Position numbers and translations under genes: made by a program
Assembly (NCBI GenBank): GCA_036924285.1
Contig: JAYKYS010000016.1
Coordinates: 7,502,001 to 7,566,000 of the forward strand
From: Asterella californica
Taxonomy: Eukaryota > Streptophyta > Marchantiopsida > Marchantiales > Aytoniaceae
Length of the DNA: 64,000 nucleotides
Reading direction: 5' to 3'
Shown: in pieces, positions 51,010-60,600 of the stretch
Layout: every line of letters begins with the position of its first letter
How positions within the stretch are numbered: position 1 is the stretch's first letter
Notes under the pieces: generated by a model
What the model was told of the DNA's origin: nothing
The model's database searches: none
The model's input: only the letters and a program-made list of their open reading frames with translations

Positions 51010-54000
51010 TTGTGTCGTCATCGAGTCTCGTGTTGGATTTGTGACGACCACATCTATCACTAAGATCTTATCCTCCTTCATCACGTACATGTCAGCTCTC
51101 ATTGACCCTCCTATCTAAAAGATATATTAACGCTCACTCGACGTCATGTAATCGCTCTCCCATGTTATAGCGGACACAACATCCTTGATGACATCATGAG
51201 TAGTTATCAACTCTCCACTGTGAGATAGTGAGCAAGGTGTTGATCAAAGATGTCAAGCGAGACATCACATTAGCCTGTGGACAGTGTGGAAGTTAAATGC
51301 TAGAACAAGCCTAGACGAAAGCTCATCGATGTAGAGAAGATAGTCGGTGCAAGTCGGAACGCTCTAATATGGAAAGCTTGGAGCCTACGCGTTTGTCCGA
51401 ACAAGAGTGGAGTCAAGCTCTAGTATCCTGTGAGATGGACGGATTAACTAATAGTGCATCAAAACCTGTTGGAAGTGGTGTCCTGTTAATAGGACTGTAG
51501 TATGTAGGATCAATCAGAAGCTAAGATATCAAATTGGGGATGTTCTTCACGTGCCTCAAGAGTCACTATTTCTTATCTCATAGAGACACATATGTAGTGG
51601 GTAAGAACCATCCTCCACCTCTGTCACATAACTCTCAAGAATAAGTTTATCTCACAAGAGGAGATGACAATAGAGTCAAGATGCAAAGAAAGTCCAACTA
51701 TCCAAAAATGTTGTCGGAGTAGTCTCCTCCACAGATAGCAAACGCACCCCGTCACATGATATCAGCAATGATGTTTATCTATGTCGAGAGGTCTTGTCAC
51801 ACACTCAAGGATCCTCGGTCCCAAGATGTCATCAAAGACCTCATGATCTTCTTATCAAATTCTCTAAGACGCGAGATGAAGATAGGAGATGGAGGTACTA
51901 TGCGGAATAAGTAACCCGGACGACGTGTTATGAAAGAGAAAAAGACACCAAAGGTAACCTGGGGGTCCTCTAACCTAGGGAGGTCGTCAATATGCAAAAC
52001 TTCCTCCACCAAATCAACATCTAAGAATTGGACGACGAAGTCCTCTTAACCCACAGTACTCCTAGGATACGTAAACCATCTCTAGGTACAACAAAGCTCT
52101 CTGAGAGCTAGAGGTCCGACGGAAGACCTATGAGAGACCAAGCCCTCCACTTTGACACCTTCACTCTCAGTCCTACCAAGGTTAATTGAGAGACGAGGTG
52201 ATCAAAGGCGTCATAGACTTGGTCCGTTGGATCTATGATATACATGTCATCAGCTAGACATAGAAAGACACAACTTGGAGCAACCAAGGCGGTGATCAAG
52301 AGAACACTATAGTGAACTAAGACAAAAAGGGGTCCATCTAAAAGGTTTCTCTGACGAGTATCTGCAGCAGAGTCGATCACTATAACCTCTTCTATCAAAG
52401 GACCGTTGTCGTGTCGTGGACCAGCTCTTATCGGAAAATCTATTTTTGATATTTATCATTATCGCTACAAAGATGATCATAAGTCTAAAAATGAGTTTTT
52501 TTACACAACTTCGGACCCTCACTTTCATTACATGAACTAGTAGAGCTCGTTGTCAACTTTCCATGAACACTTCATCTATTTCATTTGGACGTCTAGTGAT
52601 GAAGTTACGAGACCCGAAAGGTGGAAATATCAAACAAAGCCCTATCTTACGTGCTTTTTGTCACAACTTCGGATCTTCAATTGGTAGAGCTCGTTGTCAA
52701 CTTTCCATGGGCACTTCATCTATTTCATTTGGACGTCTAGTGGTAAAGTTACGAGACTCAGAAGATGGGAAAATCAAGCTAGACCCTAGCTTACTATTCT
52801 TGACTGGGTAATTGCAGTTACTGGCATTATTAAGGACGCAAGGGTTCTACTAGTTCATTATCTGTGAAAACCTTCATGTACGCGACTGATGTAAAGAGGC
52901 AGCTTAAGAGGTTAGTTTGTTTCAGCATTTGTCAGTGGACGGTTTGAGGAATTAGGAGGTCTTATGCATGCACTCAAAGTGTCATTGGGTTCAGATCTGT
53001 GCAGGCTATGCGTGAGTTAAGCGGTTCGTGAAGAGACGGATCGAAGAGTGTGTTCTGGGAGAAATTGAGACGCAAGAAAAGAGTTTGGAGTGCTTCAGTG
53101 ACCTACGAAGGGGAGTTGGACCGTTCGGGTCGTTCCGGAGTCCAAACTTGTTGTCCTTGGATCCATCGAGATTAGAACACCGAGTTCTTCAGGAAATTGA
53201 AGATGAGATGAAGTTTCATCAGGCGATTAGGAGTTCTTGGTGAAATTGGCTCACATGGAAACGCTTATGTCAACGTCATCTACGACCTAAGGTTAGGTTG
53301 TTCTTCGCGACCAATGAGCCAAGTCTTCGTTCTTGGTGCCTATGCGATCAGGGAGTCTTCACCTACGCATATGAGAATACTGTATGTGGATTGGATTGTT
53401 GGTTTGGGTGTGACGAACGAGTTTGAGCCGCAGGGATTCAATTTACGTCATTTTTTGATTTCTTACGACCAAATTTCTTGTATGGTTTTGTGAGGGAAGC
53501 TCCAAACAACTTCTTGGAGTGGTGTTGGGTTCAAGATAGCCAGATCTACCTACCAGAGAAGACGAATCTCAGATTAGACGATACGTTTGGGCGGTGAGTG
53601 TGATTCTAAGCAGCAGGAAGGAGTTTTTTTTAGGTTTGGTCACTTGCGACCAAAAATCGGTGCTATCTCGGCTGTCGAGAGTCGGATTTGGGAGTTATTG
53701 GGACCAACGGAGTTAAGAAAGAAGGCCTTATCGACATCTGAAGACCGTTTGGCGAAAGAAGAAAGTTTCTAGATAGACTTTTTTGGGTCCTTCATTACGG
53801 TTTTTGTCCTTTTGAGTTCGTTAGAATTCTAGTTGGTTGTGTACAGCTTGTGGTAGCTAGCTTTAGCTAAGGGCTTGTACATGGACGTTGTTTGGACTTG
53901 GGTTTGGATCGTGTGATACTGGTGCAGCTCTTTTTGCTAGCAAAGGGATGTTTCTCTTGCTTTGAGCTATGCTTTGGTAGTTTTGGCTCTGGGTTGAGAT

Positions 54001-55140
54001 TCAGGGACTCGTTTTAGGGGGTTTGATGCATATTACAACCACTCCGGTCTGTTTTTCAGTTTTTTGTTCTTAGGGAGAAAGAACCGACAGTGTATATAAA
54101 TTGGGAGTTGATATATATTGTGACGCTCGTTCTCGTGCTTGTCTCTCTTTTTCTTGTCTCTATTCAGCACACGATATCTCCACAGCCAGGAACCTCGTGT
54201 TTTCTTGGACAACCTTCACACGAAATCTGATACGACACCGTGTTGATAATAAAGAGAGGAGGAAGAATCATAGAACAATCGCACAAAAAGAACGAGACTC
54301 ACTAGAGATCTACCGCCATCCATGAGCTCCTTAGAGATAGAAGCACAAAAAATGTTATTAAAAATATTTTTCACGTCCACTTGTAAGACAACCCAGTCGG
54401 GATGGATGTCCAAGAGAGTCTTAATGCTGAAGAACATAGACTCACAACCTCCAACCGTCACAACTTCAAATTGATGTGGACAAAATGTGATATTGAAAAG
54501 TATCTCGAAGTTGAAGAACAATGATACGAACTAATAAGTCGTAAGAGAATCTCATTGATGACTATCGGTCGAATCTCTCTCTCATCCTTCATCATGATCA
54601 AAAGTCTAACTGCCTCTATTACTTGAGTTATAGAATGAGGAATATGTCCTTGAGCTACTACTCCACTACCTGAAAAAACTCTGTGAAACCTCTAGAAGGA
54701 TCATCAGTCCAAAAACAATCCCGTATGTGCTCGTAGACCATCCCAGACAGACATTCGAAAGATAGACGTGGAGCTATACACAAGGTCTGGACAAATAGAG
54801 ATATATCGAGACATAATGACTCCTCATGTTGATAGTCCTGAACCTCAAGCGGTGGGAGATCACCTGATGGAGGTGAACAAAATGCAACGAAGTGATCGTC
54901 TCTTCAATAGGACATGTCACTGACAAAAGATGCAGTGCTCTAGTAGCTCTACTATACTCGGCAACCTGATCTAAAATCCTACAACGTCATATGTGAGCAA
55001 ACGATGAGACGTTACATGTAAAGATAGACTCACTCTTATCTCATGCAGCACGTACTGATTTCTCTTGTAAGGCTGTCCAGTCACCAGCACAAAATCTTTG
55101 AAGATGGGCCGCCATCTCTCAATATCTCACTCTGCCGCCT
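51010..55140 (-). pseudogene. Non-LTR retrotransposon: reverse transcriptase plus restriction-like endonuclease tail (broken)
   Basis: Reading minus from 55140: an upstream block ending in FGPLP-like text is degraded; then LPPLEVQDYQHEESLCLD, GMVYEHIRDCF, ERE-IRPIVINE, and HPDWVVLQVDVKNIFNNIF (palm motif A; 54216-54521). After an inserted element (52415-54238) the palm continues with DSAADTRQRNLLDGPLFVL and LADDMYIIDP, the motif C [FY]xDD region, at about 52246. Further on come FFSFITRRPGYLFRIVPPSP (51797-52012) and RADMYVMKEDKILVIDVVVT (about 51025-51105), which fits the R-x-D...D pattern of restriction-like endonuclease retrotransposons. Many frameshifts and stops make it inactive. The RT call is firm; the endonuclease assignment is from a short motif. 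Confidence 0.75.
52415..54238 (-). mobile_element. Inserted non-coding element (copy A) with 5-bp target duplication
   Basis: The element interrupts the reverse transcriptase between ...YYQH and DNGPL. CGTGT flanks it on both sides (52410-52414 and 54239-54243); taking out the element plus one CGTGT leaves the RT frame continuous, so both boundaries are well fixed. It encodes no recognisable protein. In minus orientation it starts GTGTCGTATCAGATTTCG and ends GAGCTGGTCCACG, with two units of a ~150-bp tandem repeat near its 3' end (unit landmark GAGCTCGTTGTCAAC at 52536 and 52687 on the plus strand). Copies B, C and D lie at 55150, 50545 and 35790. Confidence 0.8.
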
Positions 55141-55149
55141 CGAGTATAA

Positions 55150-57312
55150 CGGTATCGTGTCGGATATTGCATGAAGGATGTCTAGGAAAACGCAAGGTTC
55201 CTAGCTGTGGAGATGATGTGTGCTGAACAAAGACAAGAAAGAAAAAAACAACCAAAGAAAACGAATGTTGCAATATATACCAACTCCAAATGTATGTACA
55301 CTGCCGGTTCTTTCTCCTAAGAGCACAGAACTGAGAAACAGACCAGAGCGGTCTGTAACCTGCTTCAAAGCCCCTAAAACAAACCCATGAATCTCAACCC
55401 TGACCCAAAACCACCGAAACGTAACTCAAAGCAAGAGAAACTTCCCTTTGCTAACAAACAGAGCTGCTCCAGTATCACACGATTGGAACCCAAGTCCAAA
55501 CCACATCCATGTACAAGCTCTTAGCCAAAGCTAGCTACCATAAGCTGTATATAACCAACCAGAACTCTAATGAACTCAAAAGAGCAAAACTCGTAGCGAA
55601 GAAATAAAAAGGTCTATCTGAGAACTTTCTCCTTTTGTCGAACGGACTTCAGATGTCGATAGGGTCTCCTCCGCTGACTCCGTTAACCCAAGAAACCTTC
55701 AGATCCGACTCCCAACAGCCGAGATATTGCCGGTTTTCGGTCGCAGGTGACCGAACCTTCAAAAACTGCTCTCTGCGGCTTAAAACCGCACACACCGCTC
55801 AAACGGATCGCTTGATCTGATATTTGTCTTCTCTGGCAGGTAGATCTAGCTATCATGAACCCAATGAGACTCCAAACAAGCCGTTTGGAGTTCTCCTTGC
55901 CAAACCACGCAAAAAAATTAGTCGCAGGTTGCCAAAAACTGACGTAAATGGACTCCTTGCGGCTCAAACTCGCTCACCTCACCCAAACCAACAATCCAAT
56001 CCACGTATTGTTTCTCTTATGCGTAGATGAAGACTCCATGGTCGCGTAGGCACCAAGAACAAAAAGCTTGGCACACCGATCGTGAAGAACAACCCAATTT
56101 TAGGTCGCATGCGATGAAAAATCAGACGCAAGCGCTTCCCTGTGAGCCAATTTCACTCAGAACTCCTAAACCGCCCGATGAAACTTGATATCGTCTTCAA
56201 TTTCATGTAGAACTCGGTGTTCTGATCCCGATGGATCTAAGGACAGCAAGTTTGGACTCCGGAACGGTCCGAACGGTCCAACTCTCCTTCACATATAACT
56301 GAAATCTTTAAATCTCTTTCCTGCGTCTCAATTTCTCTCAGTACACATCCCTCGATCCGTCTCTTCACAAACCGTCTTAACCAATGCGTAGCCTGCACAG
56401 ATCTGAACCCAACGACGTCTTGTGCGTTTGCATTAGACCTCCAAATCTCCCGAACCGTCCGTTGACAGGTCATAGACGCAAGCTAGCCCTTAAGCTGCCC
56501 CCTTACGTCAATCACAGTAGGTATCAGTCTCCTGTGATAATAATGAAGCAGGCCCCTTGCGTCTTTGATATAACGCCTGAAGTCTTAAATACCCAGTCAG
56601 CAAGTAAACTAAGGCCTAGCTTGATTTTTCCTTCTTTCGAGTCGCATAACTTCTTCACTAGACGTCCATACGAAGTAAACAATGTGTCTATGAAAAGCTG
56701 ACAACGAGCTCTACACATTGATGCGATGAAAGTGGAGATCCGAAATTGTGCCAAAAGCCTGTAAGCTAGAGTCTAGCTTGTTTTCTCCATCTTTCCAGTC
56801 CTGTAACTTCTCCACTAGGCGCCCAAACAAAGTAAACAAGGTGCATATGAAAAGCTGACAAGGAGCTCTATCCACTGATGCGATGAAAGTGGAGATCCGA
56901 AATGGTGCCAAAAATCCGTAAGCTAAGGCCTAGCTTGTTTTCTCCATCTTTCGAGTCCTATAACTTCTCCACTAGGCGCCCAAACAAAGTAGACAAGGTG
57001 CATATGAAAAGCTGACAAGAAGCTCTATCCACTGATGCGATGAAAGTGGAGATCCGAAATGGTGCCAAAAGTCCGTGAGCTGGGACCTAGCTTGTTTTCT
57101 CCATCTTTCGAGTCTCGTAACTTCTCCAAGTGAAGTAGACGAAGTGCCTATGGAATGCTGACAAGGAACTCTATCCACTGATGCAATGAAAGTGGAGATC
57201 CGAAATGGTGTCAAAAGTCCATAAGCTAGGGTCTAGCTTGTCTTTCCCATGAGTGTCTTTGGAGCGACAAAAGTCGAAATTTGATTTTCATGTAGGAACC
57301 GGTCCACTACAC
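55150..57312 (+). mobile_element. Non-coding element copy B, full length, with expanded tandem array
   Basis: Same order as copy A in the opposite orientation: GTATCGTGTCGGATATTGC start, GCAAGGTTCCTAGCTGTGGA, GCTAGCTACCATAAGCTGTA, TTGGAGTTCTCC, then a tandem array and a GGAACCGGTCCAC end. It is about 340 bp longer than A, mostly because the array has four or more units rather than two. Both A and B are followed by ACACGACAACGG. No open reading frame resembles a known protein. Confidence 0.72.
56541..57240 (+). repeat. ~157-bp tandem array inside copy B
   Basis: The landmark CTGACAA recurs at 56698, 56855, 57012 and 57158, giving periods of 157, 157 and 146 bp, the last shortened by a small deletion. 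Each unit carries TGATGCGATGAAAGTGGAGA (or a close variant), CGAAATGGTGCCAAAAG and a TCTAGCTTG...CCATCTTT line. A partial unit precedes the first. Confidence 0.85.
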
Positions 57313-58984
57313 GACAACGGAGACACCAACGAGGTAATAAGAGGAACAATAACCATGACATCTCGTCTCTAGTGTTTCGTGCCAACATGTCGAGAGGTAG
57401 ACAGAATGTCTGTCTCACCTTGTCATGGAGAGCACGGGATCGTCAATGAAACAAACACAGATAAGAAAAACTCGTCTCGAACAGTCCTATAATAGTGTCA
57501 ATGTGGACTCTCAACCGCTCTCACGACTCAAGGAGAACTCCAAGAAGAAGGGCTAACCGTGCCGTAATGATCGTACGTGTAGACTTCCGCTCTCGACAAA
57601 CCTGAGCATCTCATGTGGTCCAGTCATAGCTCTTGAGCATCTTTCTCACATGAGACTTTACCCCTTGCGAGATAAATAACAGACCACACACCAGACATGG
57701 TGTGTCTCGGGTCAGTTGTTATCTCGTGAGAGAGAGAGTACTCATAGCTAAAAAATAGACGATATCCAACCAAACGGTATCCTAATTAAAATATCTCCAA
57801 AATATACTATCAAATATAAAATTTTAATTCTCTATAGATAAAGAACACACTAAATGTAGCAAGAAAACCCTCAAAAATCTCTCAAAAACCCCAAGCAAAA
57901 GACTAACCCAAAAGTATTTAATACTCACTCATTTTTCTACGGAATGTAAAACTTCTAGAACTAAAAAATACAGAAACCCAAGAGAAATATGTAAAAAGAT
58001 CTGATAGTGTAGACACTCCATTCTCTCAATCTACACTCTCTTCCCCCTCATCTCCTATTAGCATAAGATAAACATAAGCAAAAGATCACTCAGCATTAAA
58101 CCCCCGGTCCCAAGTCTATTTACCGCAACAAGAAAAAATTGACTATGTGGCAGGTAGTGCATGTAACGGAAAGTTACAGTAGAATATGATGACATATTTG
58201 ATCTCAGATTCTAGCAGCTGAAAAACTACTATTGATAAATTTATGGATAAGACATAACATAAGGAGAATAATATATATGCTACTTGAACTTCTGGGGAAC
58301 TCTTACTGGCTTTTGGTTACCGGCAAATACGTGAACATTGTTTTTAAATTATATACTAAGATATAAAGAGAAATAATTATATCTCTTATGATCTCTTGGG
58401 TTATAATTAGATATTGTAGTAATTTCTGGTTCATCTATATTTCATATTTTGAAAAGCTATTTTTGAAATAATATATAACTTCTATATAATCTACAGAATC
58501 TTTTATATTAAAAAGAGAACAAAGAGGCAGAGGCAGTAAAACACACACATCAAGCAGAGATCACTGAACCCACCCCACCTTAGAGTTAATACACTTTTTT
58601 AGTTTTCCCTTCCTGATCTACGTTCGCCATGGCATTTTGAATGCATATCAGTGCTAAAGGTCAAAGTTTTACGGAACCAAAAATTGTCCGAGGAAAATAA
58701 ACAAGAGTCAGTTTATACCGATCATCTATGTTTTGCATCATCATCTAAACCCGACTTTTCAGATTTTCAGCCGGTTGTGATGCTGAATACCGGTTGGTTC
58801 GGAGCACTGTTGCATATTCACCAGGAAATAGCAAGTAACGTGAAACATCATACTTTGATTTAGAATCGGTTAACGACCGCCCGTAAAGCACACGGAGTCG
58901 CAGACACGAAACCTCACGATGTGATTGCTGTTCAAAATGATTTATTAACAAAAAAACTACAATAAAATTCTCTTGAGCTTGTGA
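57313..58984. other. AT-rich intergenic DNA
   Basis: To about 57740 the composition is balanced and may be decayed transposon; beyond that it is AT-rich. A small hairpin around CACACCAGACATGGTGTG lies near 57692-57709. The open frame at 58651-58863 matches nothing I know. Confidence 0.4.
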
Positions 58985-59815
58985 AGCAAGTGACTATAAG
59001 TAATAACCTGGAATGATTAATGAGAGAAATAAATGACATTTCTTTATAGCTAACCATGGAGGAATGTTGTAATTCATCAAGACGAATGGCTATGCTGAAT
59101 GTTTGGTGCGCATTGTCTTATATGGTGAGACTCCATCAGTTGTCAATCCAAGACGTAAATGACGTGGATCATTCATGAATTCTGACCACATCATCTCGAT
59201 GTGCGCATGTGCCGGTAAGTCTATGACAAATCACATCACACCACCGATAGAACGTATGTGTGCATCCCATGTCATCAACTCCATCATGGAGTTACAACGG
59301 TACATGTGGAATACATGTGGTATGGGTGGAAGTCATCGTAATACCTATGGTTGACATATTTGTATTATAAAGAATTCAAAAATTCAAGACAAACAAGAAT
59401 AATGTAAAGGATATTCAAATCAATTGCTTACTTACTTTGCGACTTGAGTTCCTTGTGTGTGGCTTCTGTATCTTGCTTCTTGGCAAATTGGACATGATAA
59501 TAACTCAACATGTTCTTTTCGATAAAGAACACAATCATTTAAACACACATGGACTATATTATACTCCATATCAATCAGCTTCAAGACGGATCACGCCTCT
59601 TTTCGTGAACCCGGAACATTACTTCTCTCTGGCAGAATTTTATCTTTCAACAAGCGAAATATTACGTTGATTGCTGCCAAGAAAACGTGCTTGTAAGTTT
59701 AATATCAAAAGAATGTATAAGAGTCTACTGCATTTAGCTCCAAGGTAGATGGGGATTTGCGTCTCATTCTCCACATATTGCCATTCTACATCATGTTTGA
59801 TGTCTTAAAGAGACA
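58985..59815 (-). pseudogene. CACTA (En/Spm, TNP2-type) transposase remnant
   Basis: Minus-strand translation, with frame changes, gives LIDMEYNIVHVCLNDCVLYR, LLSCPICQEARYRS, MYRCNSMMELMTWDAHIRSI, FMNDPRHLRLGLTTDGVSPY and FVLMNYNIPPWLAIKKCHLF. These are the ordered landmarks of Transposase_21 (TNP2) proteins: the ACPNDC...CPxCxxSRY zinc-binding block, then DPRNVRLGLATDGFNPF and VVLTxYNLPPWLCMK. In-frame stops after SIGGVM and TKHSA and several frame changes show it is dead. The terminal CACTA repeats were not located. Confidence 0.85.
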
Positions 59816-59989
59816 AAATAAAAGTTATATCAGTACTAGTGATCAAATATATATATTTGATTAACTTTAATCACTAGTATATAACAATTAAAATATACAT
59901 TTGTTTCAATGCAAATCAAACTAAAAGTTCTTGATTTTAATTTATGATAGTTCAAGAGAATTAATAGTTTTATTTCAAACAGATGATAC

Positions 59990-60372
59990 ATGTGCATTTC
60001 CAATATCACTCCAAGGATATACTTCCCATAACTCTTGACCTGCATAGATCGTAGTAGTGGCCTCAGTAGCAATATGGACCTCCATGGACCTATGACCATA
60101 AGACTTAGGTGGTCGTTCTACATGCACCCATTGGACATTGGTCTCCTTTTGGGCCCCGTTGCAACTACACTATTAATATAACCAGCTATATTACTAGATC
60201 TAACTGGATCACCATCGATAAAATGTTTCTCTTTTTGCCGAAAGGTGCTACCTCTAAAACTATCAACACTCAAAACAATATACCATGAAAGCAGGCGCAA
60301 TTCTTCCCGAAATTTGCCAATGACCTCTAGAATAAACTGAACCACAATATGAAAACAAAATGGGCGGATCAT
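59990..60372 (-). pseudogene. SET-domain-like protein fragment
   Basis: Minus-strand translation contains HFIDGDPVRSSNIAGYINS, then in another frame WVHVERPPKSYG and VHIATEATTTIYAGQELWEV. The order D-G-D...N-x-A-x-[FY]-I-N-S...V...A-T-x-x-I-x-x-G-[QE]-E-L fits a SET-like fold (NHSC-type helix followed by the G-E-E-L turn). The fragment is short and frameshifted. It sits next to the CACTA remnant and could be cargo of a mobile element. The assignment is by motif only. Confidence 0.45.
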
Positions 60373-60427
60373 CCTCTCGTGTACTTGGAGATACTATGAT
60401 CCTCGCATGCAAATACACATAATCCAC

Positions 60428-60600
60428 CTATGTTCCCTAAGGAGCTCTACTTGACAATCCAACGACGATCCCAAATAGTCACCTCAACTCCAACAGCAGA
60501 TCATCACTGTAACCCAGCTATGCTCCCCAAGGAGCTCTACTTGACAATCCAACGGCGATCCAAATAGTCACCTTAACTCCAACAGCAGATCGTCGGGCGC
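60428..60600. repeat. 90-bp tandem duplication
   Basis: The unit with AAGGAGCTCTACTTGACAAT and ACTCCAACAGCAGATC occurs at 60428-60517 and again from 60518, differing at a few positions. A smaller duplication (AGAAAATCGACGAGGAAG / AGAAAATAGACGAGGAAG) lies at about 61039 and 61107. Confidence 0.85.

Noticed and set aside
54216..54521. A free-standing short minus-strand gene
   Set aside because: It is the palm-domain part of the broken reverse transcriptase, cut off by the inserted element.
56870..56900. CTGATG...GAAA in each 157-bp unit, suggesting a hammerhead ribozyme (retrozyme)
   Set aside because: CTGATG is followed by C rather than A and only four bases separate it from GAAA, so stem II cannot form; the local pairing is a simple TCCACT/AGTGGA hairpin.
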